Positions 30,548 through 41,956 are shown, counted from the first letter of the stretch. The stretch: 64,000 nucleotides of DNA from Conchocele bisecta (GCA_029237695.1 CM055272.1:15550042-15614041); one strand, 5' to 3'. Translations and numbers: made by a program. The notes: generated from the sequence alone by a model not told the origin.

Positions 30548-31757
30548 GGTGCATGATCACGTGGTTATAACAACAACAAGTCAGTGGCTGAAAGTGTTGA
30601 AAGCTCGCCCACTCCAAAGTAAGGCATAAAAAAAAAAAAAGGTTTGTTTCCTGTTACGGCCCGAAAAAGATAGGGTCGGTAGGTAGGGTTTTTTTTTTTT
30701 GTTTTTGTTTTTTTTTTTTTTTTTACTGTATGTATCATTGTAATTTAGTCGGACCGGGTCGGGTGAATCAATTTTTGACACTGCTGTTAATATACCTACT
30801 GCCCTGTGGAAGAGAAAAAAATGTAGGGGGTGGGTGGGGGCGTGATCACCACAAAATTTAGGGAGGGTGACGAACAAAAGAAAAAAATGTAGGGGGTGGG
30901 TGGGGGAGGTTATGGACTTTATTGTGTCACATGAATATCTCTTCCACAGGGGAGTATGTATGTTTACTGGAATAGTCCAATATTGAAGCATTAATATTTG
31001 ACAGGAAAAATATTCAAAAGTCATAGTGTATCTAGAATCAATTGTTAGACACATTGAAGTAAACAATTACACAACTGTAACAGCTATTTTTTTTAAATTT
31101 CATGGGAAATAACTTATTTTCCCTTCAAAAATTTCATGCCGCGAAAACACATGACACACAATTCTAACGCTGTAAATCGCCAATACTTACAGAGCAAGTG
31201 GCCTTAAATGGCGTAGATTTGGTGTGGACCATGTTGTAAATGCCATTTATCGACGAGCCATGGTCTACCACCCGAATCTCATTGACCTTGCACAAAAAAA
31301 CATCGCAGAGCAATCAAACTGTTGCTCTCGCCGGCCATGTTGGATACGGGACAGGTAAAAAACGCGGTCACGACAACATTTTCCGGGACCGATGTAAAAT
31401 TGCCAATAAAAAAATTACAGTCGGGGGTAAAACTAGACGGTCGGTCGGGTAACCGGAAACAAACCTTTTTTTTTTTTACGCCTAAGTATTATTTGATATT
31501 TTCCTTAATGTGAAACAGATTTTGATGAAATATGGTGCAGCAAACGCGTCTTCATGAGCTGCGTTTGGTCGTCCAGGGAGTTCGGCACAGACTTATGTCG
31601 TTTTTGCGAAGAATCGATTTCCGTGTCGCTTTTGATGCGCCATATTTCATCAAAATCCGTTACGTAATAAGGACAAAACCAAAGAATACGTATCGGATGG
31701 ATTCTGGAAGTTTCTGTACTTGTTGTTGTTGTGAGTACCACGTGATCATACACCTTG
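30548..31757. mobile_element. Family O element interrupted by X
   Basis: GGTGCATGATCACGTGG and CCACGTGATCATACACC are the inverted ends, as in the copy at 38069. 30622-31493 is inserted between GTGTTGAAAGCT and AAGTATTATTTGATATTTTC. These are contiguous in the other copy. Confidence 0.78.
30622..31493. mobile_element. About 870-bp element X with poly-A-containing TIRs
   Basis: AGGCAT-A13-GGTTTGTTTCC at the left and GGAAACAAACC-T12-ACGCCT at the right are inverted. GTCGGTAGGTAGGG and GGGGGTGGGTGGGGG tracts occur inside. No convincing protein. Confidence 0.7.
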
Positions 31758-31799
31758 ATATTGTCACCAGCCAGTGCATTCACTGATACCGAGATACTG

Positions 31800-31910
31800 A
31801 TGATGATCCTGTTGAATGCTGGGAAACTTGTGGGCTATAAATAGTTCAAAGATAACAAACTAAAATTCATAATAGTTTTCTTTTATTTCTCCCTGTAACT
31901 ATCATGCGCC
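31800..31910. repeat. Family G left half
   Basis: TTGAATGCTGGGAAACTTGT ... TTTCTCCCTGTAACTATCAT, then cut at the TTAA of a D element. Confidence 0.7.
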
Positions 31911-32153
31911 TTAACCCTTTCAACACCAAGTAACTTAATGGGCTGTTCCATGCCACTGTTTCATGCTATTTCATTGGTCCATTCAAATTTTCAGGCTATT
32001 CCATTCTTCAGGAAGGATAATTTTTTCAAATTTGATAACTATTAACAAACAGTGGAGATCCTGATGAGACGGCTCGTTACGAGCCGGCTCATCTGGATCT
32101 GCACTGTTTGCAAACATTGTCTCTATAGAGGTCTGTGGTGTTGAAAGGGTTAA
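31911..32153. mobile_element. Family D TTAA MITE, complete
   Basis: TTAACCCTTTCAACACCAAG ... GTGGTGTTGAAAGGGTTAA. Hairpin GAGACGGCTCGTTACGAGCC. Confidence 0.88.
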
Positions 32154-32394
32154 ATAACTTCTTGCAAAGTGTCTGCCATTTGAACGTTCTCTGTCTGTGC
32201 AAAAACATGGTCTTGTATGTGCAAACAGGTTTGTTTTCTGATCTCTGTAGAGCTGGAAGGCTTATAATGTTTGGACTGTGTGTCCGTCTGTGTGTGTCTG
32301 CCCATCCATATATTGTTACATGGTCGACTGCCGTTGTTCGACACCGCTTACAGCCATGTTGAAACATACAGCGCGTGCTGTTTGACCATGCTCA

Positions 32395-32574
32395 TTTCGG
32401 CTGTGATAATGTAATAAATTCAGTATAATAATTCTGCATACTTTTAATAATCAAAGATATGCAGTCGTTTGTTCTATATAAAATAATGCATTTCGGGAAA
32501 AATGAATGAATTTCTCTCTCAAAGTATACTTAGCTATAGATAAGTATACTTAGCGATTTTGATGAAATCGGCTA
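32395..32574. mobile_element. Family F right half
   Basis: Starts at the central palindrome (CGGCTGTGATAATGTAATAA) and ends GATGAAATCGGCTA followed by CTG. Confidence 0.75.
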
Positions 32575-32814
32575 CTGGCACAAGGGGCTTTTGTGTGCAG
32601 ACAAGCCACATTTTCTTGTTAACTTTTATTTGTATGTACAGACAGGGTTTTCTATTTCAATGAGCGTGTATTTTCTCTGCAATTCCCAATTCACAGGTTT
32701 CCTGATAAAACACAATCAAGTCAGTAGACGTACATGTACTAGAAAATACATGTGATTTTGTACCTACTGGTAAGATGTGTGATTTTTCCTGAATTTTTTT
32801 TTTTATTGAAACTG

Positions 32815-32900
32815 CGATATTTTTGTCGTGCCCGCTTGCGGACAGCGCGATATAGTCGGTACATTGGTACGTACGTACGTGTGTTCGGGTTAAAATCTTG
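32815..32900. repeat. Dispersed repeat shared with 35293
   Basis: TTTTTGTCGTGCCCGCTTGC and GGACAGCGCGATATAGTCGG, followed by an ACGTACGT tract, occur at both places. Confidence 0.6.
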
Positions 32901-33070
32901 TGTTTTCATGAAAAGTCGCACCATTTCCTGTGTACATAAACATTACGTGATCCATTAATGGGAACGAGGCTGAATATCGATCGTCCCTATACAAGTAAAT
33001 GGGTAAAAAGGACATTGCAAAGTGTGTTGGTTCACTTGCAGCCAACTAGTTCTGAGTATATAACTCATTA

Positions 33071-33444
33071 CAGAGCTCCAGATAAGCTGCATATTTGCAT
33101 AAATACCCAATTAAAATTACCAAAAACCCAATTGAAATCAGAAGTAGTGAGTATCAAAAAGCAATGAAAAATTTGTGGTACCTAGCTTTATCATGCTACA
33201 AAAAACAATAAACAGACCACAAATATAGCATATTTTTCCATGAAAACCCATCTTGGTATTTCATTAGAATTGTCTCCTTGGAATGCCAAGACATGTTTTC
33301 ATTTAGAAGCAAACTGTTCAATAATTGCAATCTGCTGATGTGTAAACAGTAGTGTGATTTTATTTTACCCAATTCAAATTTTGAAATACCCATTTGCTTC
33401 AGAAATGATCGGGTGACAATACTCAATTACTAATTCCTTATCTG
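33071..33444. mobile_element. Family C copy cut by family F in its terminal repeat
   Basis: CAGAGCTCCAGATAAGCTGC to ATTCCTTATCTG, where TAGCC of an F element follows. The last C bases (GAGCCCTG) are displaced and not found. Confidence 0.82.
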
Positions 33445-33718
33445 TAGCCTATTTCACCAACATTGCAAAGTACACTTTACTAGCAAAGTATACTTTGAGG
33501 GAGAAATTTTCAATTTTATGATAAATTTATTAATTTTTATTGTACTGAATTTATTACATTATCACAGCCAATTTGGCTGTGATAATGTAATAAATTCAGT
33601 ATAATAATTCTGCATACTTTTAATCATGAAATATATGCATTTGTTAGTTCTATATGAAATAATGCATTTCAGGAAAAATAAATGATTACTCCCTCAAAGT
33701 ATACTTTGCTAGTAAAGG
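33445..33718. mobile_element. Family F element, right end lost
   Basis: TAGCCTATTTCACCAACATT through the central palindrome to CTTTGCTAGTAAAG, then unrelated sequence. Confidence 0.82.
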
Positions 33719-33846
33719 GTGTGCCATTACAGCCATTAGTGGCTTGCAGGAGGATGTCATGTCCACTGATGACACTGAATGGAATTTGATGTTACTGGTG
33801 CTGTACTTTCTTTACCAATACCCATTTTTTTTTTCCAGGCGACTTC

Positions 33847-34351
33847 TACTGTCTGTTTCACGAAACCTGCCCAAATTTTCGTGAAATTTGGTCAAATATT
33901 GATTACCGGTATACATGTATTACGAAAAATTTATTTGTCTATGGGAATTCAACATCGGGGAAAATGATGTGGAGGTGCTGTGGGAGAATTTAAAAAACGA
34001 AAAAATTGGAAATTGACGCCAAAACATGGCTTGGTATCTAACTAAGAAAATGAAAGTTAGATTTTGAAAATCGGTCCAGTATTTCTGAAATTCGAAAAAT
34101 ATCCACACATTAAATCCCCATAGACTCAGTCGTCACTCTGTGAAAATATCTATGGGGATTTAACATGGGGAACATTTTTTTTCACAATAAAATCAATATT
34201 GGACCAAATTTCATGACATAAAAAGAAGGCTCATGATCATCCTTAAATTTTGATAAAATTTAATATTAAAGAAAACCAAATATATTTTTTTCCCATTGTT
34301 TATATGGTCATAAAATTTGGGCAGGATTCGCAGGAAACAGACAGCAGGTAC
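33847..34351. mobile_element. Family P element
   Basis: TACTGTCTGTTTCACGAAAC at the left and GCAGGAAACAGACAGCAGGTA at the right are inverted. Inner arms hold CCTATGGGAATTTAAC-like blocks shared with 38955 and 51945. Confidence 0.65.
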
Positions 34352-34676
34352 AATTGGGTTCAGAAATAAGTCCCTGTCATACCATGTTTTGTCGTGAGAA
34401 AAATTGGAGAGAAAAAATTCACAATTTACTAAATGCCGTAAACTCCATTTTCTCGGCGAGCTGTCTAAAACTTGTTAAATTCCATTCATTCAATCAATCT
34501 TCTAGACATATTAGGTTTAGCTCATAAGGCCAGTGCTCCAGATAAGTTCTGTATCTAAAGAGTATTATACCCCCATATTTCAAATTCAATGCGTATTTTA
34601 CTTTTACAAATGTATCATTGATTTTCTTCCTTATGACAGGGAACACATGGTTACAAATAAAACAAATTTTAAAATA

Positions 34677-34895
34677 CCGTAATAACCCTAAATATTCGGA
34701 CACCTTACACAGTTACTATCATTGTCCTAAAATGTGAACAAATGGATTTTTGTTTCCGGTAATGTGTCAAAACCAGCCTGGTGGAATCATAAACAGTGCA
34801 GACCCTGATCAGACTGCTCCATTAGGAGCAGTCTGATCTGGGTCTACACTGTTTGCTCCGCCATTGCTGTCCGAATATTTAGGGTTATTATGGTA
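34677..34895. mobile_element. Family U element nested in C'
   Basis: ACCGTAATAACCCTAAATAT and ATATTTAGGGTTATTATGGT are the inverted ends, as at 10577. It holds an E hairpin. Confidence 0.82.
34793..34856. repeat. Family E hairpin nested in U
   Basis: AACAGTGCAGACCCTGATCA / GATCTGGGTCTACACTGTTT around GCTCCATTAGGAGC. Confidence 0.8.
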
Positions 34896-35292
34896 CACTT
34901 ATTTGAGCTGCAAAAAACACTGTTCAACTTTATTACAGTATTTTCACTACTCGATTTGAAAATCAATGCGTATTGTCACATTGCTGTGAATATTTTGTAC
35001 TCCCACGTTTGATAATCAGTGCGTATTCTGCTAAAATATGTGCGTAAAATATGCCAATACGCATCTTATCTGGAGCTCTGCATAAGGCATCATATTAAAG
35101 GTGTAACAGCTTGTCTCGAAGATGTCTGCGACAAATTGTCGTCAACGTCATAATGTCCCCCGGCGCCTGATCACATAAGAGGGTCTTGTAGACATTTCTC
35201 CTGGAACTCGCGGTAATCACGTTTCCTTATTAAAGCTGGGGTCCCATTTAGTAGGTACAAACTTTTACGGAAATTCAATAACTGTATAATTT

Positions 35293-35400
35293 TTGTCGTG
35301 CCCGCTTGCGGACAGCGCGATATAGTCGGCACATTGGCGTATGTACTCTGTCCGTACATACGTACGTACATGTACATGTGTCCGAGTTAAATTTTTTGTT
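35293..35400. repeat. Dispersed repeat shared with 32815
   Basis: TTTTTGTCGTGCCCGCTTGC, GCGCGATATAGTCGG, then a TACATACGTACGTACATG tract. Confidence 0.6.
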
Positions 35401-35811
35401 ATACTACACTGCAGCTCCATTATAACGCGGTGGTCGGGGTCCAAGATTTCAAACCGCGATCGAATCCGACCGCGTTATAAAATTTCGGGACATGCACGGG
35501 TACTGCACGGGTTACTGGTATCATTCGCATTTCGGTTACCAACTATTGCGGGAATTCCATTAGCAACGGACCCATATAAATAAAATCATGTCATTTGAAC
35601 AGAAGTTAAAGTAATTATTAATAATACCTATGTCATACAAACGTGTGTATTAATGTATTAAAATTATGAGTTATTTATAAAATCATGCTTATTACGTTGT
35701 ATAGTGCTCGCGATAGACAGACGCTTATTACAATGTATACTACTCGCGATCAACAGACGCTTAAACGGATTAATTGATAATAAACTAGAAAAAGTCGATG
35801 GCGCGCCATCG

Positions 35812-37242
35812 CAATATACCCACTTTCCCCAAATGCTAAGTCCGAAAGGGGGAGGTAATCCATGATGGAGGGTCGGATAAAAAATCCGAATTCACTTTGC
35901 GCATCAGCACATCAAAACGAAGCTACGAACCAAATATCAGACGTGTAGGTATTAAGGGGAAAAAGTTGATCGACCTACGAGGAAAAATAGTGAAATTCTA
36001 AGTCCGAAAGGGGGAGATAATCCATGATGGAAGGTCCGATCAAAAATCGGAATTCACTTTGCACATCATAACGAAGCTACATATCAAATATCAGAAATGT
36101 AGGTATTAAGGTGAGAAAGTTTTTCGACTTACAATGAAAAATAGGGAAATTGTGAGTCCGAAAGGGGGAGATAATCCATGATGGAGGGTCGGATCAAAAA
36201 TCCGAATTCACTTTGCACATCTGCACATGATAACGAAGCTACATACCAAATATCAGGCGCGTAGGTATGAAGGTTGAAAAAGTTTTTACGAGTTACAAGG
36301 AAAAAATGGGAAATTGTGAGTCCGAAAGGGGGAGATAATCCATGATGGAGGGTCGGATCCAAAAATCCGAATTCACTTTGCGCATCTGCACATGATAACG
36401 AAGCTACATAGCAAAATATGAGGCACGTAGGTATGAAGGTGAAAAAGTTTTTTCGAGTTACAAGGAAAAAATGGGTAAATTGTGAGTCCGAAAGGGGGAG
36501 ATAATCCATGATGGAGGGTCGGATCAAAAATCCGAATTCACTTTGCGCATCTGCACATGATAACGAAGCTACATAGCCAATATGAGGCGCGTAGGTATGA
36601 AGGTGAAAAAGTTTTTCTAGTTACAAGGAAAAAATGGAAATTGTGAGTCCGAAAGGGGGAGATAATCCATGATGGAGGGTCGGATCAAAAATCCAAATTC
36701 ACTTTGCGCCATCTGCACATGATAACGAAGCTACATACCAAATATCAGGCGCGTAGTAGATGAAGGTGAAAAAGTTTTTTCGAGTTACAAGGAAAAAATG
36801 GGAAATTGTGAGTCCGAAAGGGGGAGATAATCCCATGATGGAGGGTCGGATCAAAAATCCAAATTCACTTTGCGCATCTGCACATGATAACGAAGCTACA
36901 TACCAAATATCAGGCGCGTAGGTATGAAGGTGAAAAAGTTTTTCGAGTTACGAGGAAAAAATGGGAAATTCTGAGTCCGAAAGGGGGAGATAATCCATGA
37001 TGGAGGGTCGGATCAAAAATCCAAATTCACTTTGCACATCTGCACATGATAACGAAGCTACATACCAAATATCAGGCGCATAGGTATGAAGGTGAAAAAG
37101 TTTTTCGAGTTACAAGAACGTGACGGACGTACGGATCGGACGTACGGACGTACGGACGGGGACGGACACCCGTGACGAAAACAATATACCCGTTTTTTTT
37201 TACAAAAAAAGTGGGTATAATTACAAAAAAAGTGGGTATAAT
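35812..37242. repeat. Element with 163-bp tandem array, eight units
   Basis: AGTCCGAAAG at 35839, 36001, 36155, 36319, 36485, 36646, 36811 and 36974 (spacing 154-166). Units hold GGGGGAGATAATCCATGATG and CACATGATAACGAAGCTACA. Ends AATATACCCACTTT and AAAGTGGGTATA are inverted, and an ACGTACGGACGG tract closes the array. Confidence 0.9.
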
Positions 37243-37475
37243 AATGCCTATGGTCACGTGTCCTGCCTATTCATGCGGTTGATACGTGCATAATCTCAGG
37301 ATGTGGGGTCACGTGATCTATTGTTTACGCTGCAAGTCATATTGATGAATGAAATTTACGATTTAAGCGAGATTGCCGTGGGCTGCAGTGTAAACAATAG
37401 ACCATGTCATCCCATACCCAGATAATGCTGAAACACCAGTCTATTTATAGAACGCTAAATATTACACCTGGGAGT

Positions 37476-37674
37476 CACAGGTGGAAGACTCGGACCTAAT
37501 TGACACCAAAAAAATGCATATTAAAAAAAATCCCATTACCCCACCCACTTGGTCTCGTACATTGCCATCTTATATCAAGAGAAGATGGTAATGTACGAGA
37601 CCAAGTGGGTGGGGTAATGGGATTTTTGTAATAGGCATTTTGTTGGTGTCATAGGTCCGAGTCTTCCACCTGTG
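37476..37674. mobile_element. Family I hAT-like MITE, perfect 8-bp duplication
   Basis: CACAGGTGGAAGACTC ends inverted. CTGGGAGT is repeated exactly at 37468-37475 and 37675-37682. Arms ACCCCACCCACTTGGTCTCG and complement. Confidence 0.93.
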
Positions 37675-38068
37675 CTGGGAGTAAAGAAAAACACGCAATC
37701 ATTTATTAGCGACAATTATGTGTAATTGAATTGATTAATAAATATGCCTATTAACATGATTACCTGATTAAAGGTACATGTATAACATTTGCTAACATAC
37801 TAATAATAATCCTTTCATGGACTTTGAACTTCGTTGTTTGAATAAACTTGCAGAAATCACGAATCAAATGATTTTTTTTTTTTTCTCTCGATTTTTTTTA
37901 TTATTTTTTTGGGATCCACGAGAGACCCGCGTTATAATGGAGATCGCGCTATACGCGACCGCGTTATAATGGAGCTGCAGTGTATTAAAGCCTCGGCGCG
38001 ACATGCGGGCCGTGGCCATCTCCTGTAACCATTCCACCAGTTTTAAAAATTATGAGTGCTCCATACAC
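37675..38068. other. Right end of the TA element and short unassigned flank
   Basis: To 37982 it is the TA-flanked element; after that no family is recognised. Confidence 0.5.
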
Positions 38069-38491
38069 AAGGTGTATGATCATGTGGTACTAACAACAAC
38101 ACGTACACTGAAATTTCCAGAATCCATCTGACTCAAAGTACGTATTCTTTTATAGTGTCCTTATTACGTAACAGATTTTTATGAAATATGGCGCATCAAA
38201 CGCGTCTTGTTAAGCTGCATTTGGTGGTCTCTGTATTTTCGCTCAAACTTCTGTCGTTTTTGCGAAGAATCGATTTCCGTGTCTCTGACATGGAAATCGA
38301 TTCTTCGCAAAAACGCCATATAAGTCTGCCAAGCTCCCTGGACCACCAAATGCAGCTCATGAAGACGCGTTTGCTGCGCCATATTTCATCAAAATCCGTT
38401 TCATATTAAGGAAAATATCAAATAATACTTTCAAGATTTCAACACTTTCAGCCACTGTTGTTGTTGTTATAACCACGTGATCATGCACCTT
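38069..38491. mobile_element. Family O palindromic element, complete
   Basis: AAGGTGTATGATCATGTGG and CCACGTGATCATGCACCTT inverted. The centre GAAATCGATTTC... lies at 38272-38298 around GTCTCTGACATGGAAATCG, with long arms containing GAAATATGGCGCATCAAACG. Confidence 0.82.
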
Positions 38492-38520
38492 GATACACAG
38501 ATACACTCAGTTAGTAATCT

Positions 38521-38746
38521 TTAACCCTTAGACAATTGTCGTCTGCTGTTGCTTTTATATCTTGCCTTATTTCTCAATAAAAACATGGTTTGACAGCACT
38601 TCAGAATCATTTCCAATGGAATTGAGTCTAAAGTGCTGTCATGTTGTAAATTATTCTAAAGTGCTGCCGAAGTATGTTTTTGATGATAAAAATGGAATAT
38701 ATAGAAAATAAACAACAGACAACAAAACATTAAGGTGTAAGGGTTG
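38521..38746. mobile_element. Family B TTAA MITE, right end TTGA
   Basis: TTAACCCTTAGACAATTGTC to TAAGGTGTAAGGGTTGA, a decayed terminal TTAA. Confidence 0.8.
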
Positions 38747-38815
38747 ATTTTCCAATAATTTGTATTTATCAAGAAACTGATACATGATTTCAGGCAAAAT
38801 CCACAGACTTAATAA

Positions 38816-38945
38816 CTGGCTGTGACTGGAGAAATGTGGCTTATGGGTTTTGCGACCAGCGTAGATCCAGCTCAGCCTGTGCACCCGCACAGTCTGATAA
38901 GGATCTGCATTGTTCGCCATTCCATCAATGATACACCCGTCCATC
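38816..38945. mobile_element. Family E element, left part
   Basis: GGCTGTGACTGGAGAAATGT, GCGACCAGCGTAGATCCAGC and CATTGTTCGCCATTCCATCA. A matching right outer arm (CATTTCTCCAGTCACAGCCA) appears at 39592, beyond a P element. Confidence 0.7.
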
Positions 38946-38954
38946 CTGCTTCTA

Positions 38955-39535
38955 ATAAACAAACTACTGTCTGTTACACATTTTGCTGCCAAAAAATGTT
39001 TGGCCATTAAACACATTAAATCTCATAAATATCTAAAGTTAAGTACTTTTTCATCAATAACAAAAAAGTCACCCTCCCTAAATGTTTTTTTTTTATAAAA
39101 TTCCATCCACTATCGATTTTATTGCGAAAAAAACAATTTTTCCTATGGGAATTTAACATGGGGCAAAAAGGAGGTAAAGAGAGACAAGGGGGGTCGAAAA
39201 ACAAAAACAAATGGAAATTGACTTCGAAACCTGGCTAGATAGTTTGGAAATGATGTAACTAAGAAAACGAAAGTTAGATTTTGAAAAGCGGTCCATAATT
39301 GAAAAATGATGTTTTTTGTCCCCATGGTATTAAATTCCCATAGGAAAATTGTTTTTTCGCAATAAAAATAAAATATTTAATGGAATTTTGTCAAATATAT
39401 TTTTTGGGGGAGAGTGACTTTTTTATTATTGATAAAAAACTACTTACCTTTAGATATATCTCAGATTTAATGTCTTTAATAGCCAAATGTTTGGCGGCAA
39501 CAGAACGTGGAACAGACAGTAGATCATTTTCAGGC
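38955..39535. mobile_element. Family P element
   Basis: AACAAACTACTGTCTGTTAC and ATTAAACACATTAAATCTC at the left are mirrored by AGATTTAATGTCTTTAATAG and GGAACAGACAGTAG. Inner arms CCTATGGGAATTTAACATGG and complement. Confidence 0.75.
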
Positions 39536-39649
39536 TATGGAAGTTTGTTATTTGTTCAGGAGCTACACTGGTCACAATACCTAGACGCACCATTTCTCCA
39601 GTCACAGCCACATAATGGTCTCTCCCACTCCAGACTGGTGTTTCTATAA

Positions 39650-40264
39650 ATAAATAGCCGCCATTAATCGCCTGAGGATTTGCTTTATGATCACTTATTG
39701 CTGTCTGGGTCCATGGCCAGTAAATTAACCAGCTATATATGTTGTTTTTTCTGACTTAAAAAAATATAACTATTTCATTTAATTGTTCACGGAAATTATG
39801 ACCACTCATTTGAACCGTCTTATCTTTTATCCGATATAAAGAATGTTGGAAATAACTGTTCGAGTACCATAAATATTGGAAACCTTTTTTTAACATTTCT
39901 ATTTCTACAGTATTTTTATCCCCGTTGTCTCACATGTGATTTTTCTTTTTTATTAATACTTGCTGATAATTTTGGCAATTCTCATAAAGATACTTCTAAA
40001 AGAAACCTGCTGTTTTTTTATGAGAAATGCAATTTATTTGCAATTTATCATATTCCCAATTAATATGGAATACATCCCTGCAGATGCGATATTGAGCTAT
40101 TCTGTTAAGTATCATCTGTAGATAAAATCGGATTTATTAAACCAGGTAGGAGACTTATTTTATTAAATACCCCCTTCTATTAACCCATTCCTTTCGGAAT
40201 ACACCTTTACGGGTATGAAATTTGTTAAATATTTTTATTTTTATTTTTGTCACTTCTCAATGAA
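39650..40264. other. No recognised feature except a family A scrap
   Basis: GACCACTCATTTGAACCGTC at 39801 is an A arm; otherwise nothing assigned. Confidence 0.5.
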
Positions 40265-40330
40265 AGTATAATTATGTTGTGACCACTCATTTGAACCGGT
40301 TCAAATGAGTGGTCACAACATAATAATTTA
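40265..40330. repeat. Family A hairpin core, shortened
   Basis: GTATAATTATGTTGTGACCA, then CTCATTTGAACCGGTTCAAATGAG. The GTCTCGACGAGAC centre is deleted, giving a loop-less palindrome. Confidence 0.82.
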
Positions 40331-40464
40331 CTCACGACATATACTTCTGAGTGCATAGAAAGAAAATATTTAGGATTTTCCGCAATCATAGTGGCGTATC
40401 CTCAGCATGAGGTAGTTTCAATGAGTGGAAACAACATAGAATAGAATAAAATATAATAGAATTT

Positions 40465-40831
40465 ATTATAGGAATGAATGGCCTTTTTGTGGAATTTATG
40501 GGGGTATTAACTTGGAAAAGTCACGGGAATACTGGACGAAGGCCGGAAGGCCTCGTCCAGTATTCCCGCGAATTTTCCAAGTTTATATCCCCGATAAATT
40601 CAACAAAAAGGCCATTCATTCCTTATAATTCCAGCATTTGAAATAAATTCATCAAGAAAATGTGTTTATTTTCCGTTTTCTTAAGACTTATTTTAACTGC
40701 GCCTCACGGGTACGAAAAGTAGTTCGGCGTGGGAGTTTACTGGGATATAAATTTTGGACAGAGACTTGCTACGGGCCAATCAAATGTTAGGGAATTGTGT
40801 AAATATTTTTGTGCTGGAATTATTGACTTGA
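40465..40831. mobile_element. Family Y element, uninterrupted
   Basis: ATAGGAATGAATGGCCTTTT and AAAAGGCCATTCATTCCTTA arms. Inner hairpin ATACTGGACGAAGGCCGGAA / CGTCCAGTATTCCCGCG. A 3' body with CGTGGGAGTTTACTGGGATA follows. Confidence 0.82.
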
Positions 40832-41089
40832 ACACATACAAGTTTCTTGTCATATAAACAAATACATGTACATACAAATTTGTAGATAGTATTCCAAGAG
40901 TTACACATTACATTAGATAATTAATGGCTGGTTTTCTGTTCTCAAATGCTTCTTTCAAATATTTACACAAATTTACGACCATCCTTCTGTGATTTGTAGC
41001 TAATAGTGAAGTAAACTTGAATTCTCTTGGCCTAGCTCAGCTTCTAGAATGATGCAATATATTGTGATCTAATATGTGTGCGACTGGAG

Positions 41090-41198
41090 CATAATAAAGG
41101 TACCACAATTGTTCTCATTGTGCTTTTTGATACTCACTACTTCTGATTTCAATTGGGTTTTTAGGTATTTACGCAAATACGCAGCTTATCTGGAGCTG
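41090..41198. mobile_element. Family C right-end fragment
   Basis: ATAATAAAGGTACCACAATT to CGCAGCTTATCTGGAGCTGTG. Confidence 0.75.
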
Positions 41199-41344
41199 TG
41201 CAATAATAAAATGATAGACGTCTTCGATGTCTCTTGAATCGCAGGTGGGTGGGTGGTTGGTCGGGCGAACGCGATGGTGTAAATTGAAGGTAGGGGTTCC
41301 TCCTTATAGGAATCACGATTTGCCTGGTTTCCCTAGTGAAAATA

Positions 41345-41795
41345 ATCACTGGTATACCAGTGGAATTCCATGGCATCTCACCGGTATATTCCACTGGAAT
41401 TCCTGTGAAATACAGTCAAAATTTACCGGTGGAATTCCAATGAAATACCGGTGGAATTCCCCTGGTATTCCAGTGAAATGCCGTCAAAATTTACCAGTGG
41501 AATTCCAGTGAAATACCGGTGGAATTCCACTGGTATGCCAGTGAAATACCGTCAAAATTTACCGGTGGAATTCCACTGGTATGCCAGTGAAATACCATCT
41601 AAATTTACCAGTGGAATTCCAGTGAAATACCGGTGGAATTCCACTGGTATGCCAGTGAAATACCGTCAAAATTTACCGGTGCAATATCGGCAACATTTAA
41701 CGGTGGAATTTCAGTGAAATACCGGTGGAATTCCACTGGTATGCCAGTGAAATACTGTCAAAATTTACCAGTGGAATTCCAGTGAATGGTATTCT
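41345..41795. repeat. 12-bp satellite array, array 3, with longer-period form
   Basis: GTGGAATTCCACTGGTATGC and CAGTGAAATACCGTCAAAAT alternate; GTCAAAATTTACC words are about 67 bp apart. Same family as 11388 and 13055. Confidence 0.9.
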
Positions 41796-41849
41796 AGTTA
41801 ATTAGGTACATGTACTTCCTTATTAAGCTCATCATTATACACAATACTT

Positions 41850-41955
41850 AACCTTTAGACGCTATCTTTTTTTTTGTCGTCTGCTATTTATTTGCTATTT
41901 TCCATTTTTATCGTCAAATGGAAATGATTCTGAAGTGCTGTTAAAGCATGCTCTT
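41850..41955. repeat. Family B fragment
   Basis: TTAACCTTTAGACGCTATCT to TCTGAAGTGCTGTTAAAGCA; the centre is deleted. Confidence 0.7.
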
Positions 41956-41956
41956 C

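Larger units (their letters stand above)
34531..35080. mobile_element. Family C' hAT-like MITE, perfect 8-bp duplication
   Basis: CAGTGCTCCAGATAAGTTCT to CATCTTATCTGGAGCTCTG. CATAAGGC is repeated exactly at 34523-34530 and 35081-35088. It contains nested U and E elements. Confidence 0.92.
35407..37982. mobile_element. 2.6-kb TA-flanked TIR element (mariner/pogo-like ends)
   Basis: TA|CACTGCAGCTCCATTATAAC and GTTATAATGGAGCTGCAGTG|TA are inverted. TA duplication and ends with TATAACG suggest Tc1/mariner-pogo relatives. Outer GACCGCGTTATA motifs repeat inside both ends. It carries a 163-bp array element and a family I MITE, and no recognisable transposase. Confidence 0.85.

Noticed and set aside
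30581..31066. 161-codon minus-strand frame
   Set aside because: Crosses poly-A/T and GGGGGTGGGTGGGGG tracts of element X; composition is low-complexity.
36129..36527. 132-codon minus-strand frame
   Set aside because: Runs through the 163-bp tandem array and simply repeats the same 55-residue block; no domain.
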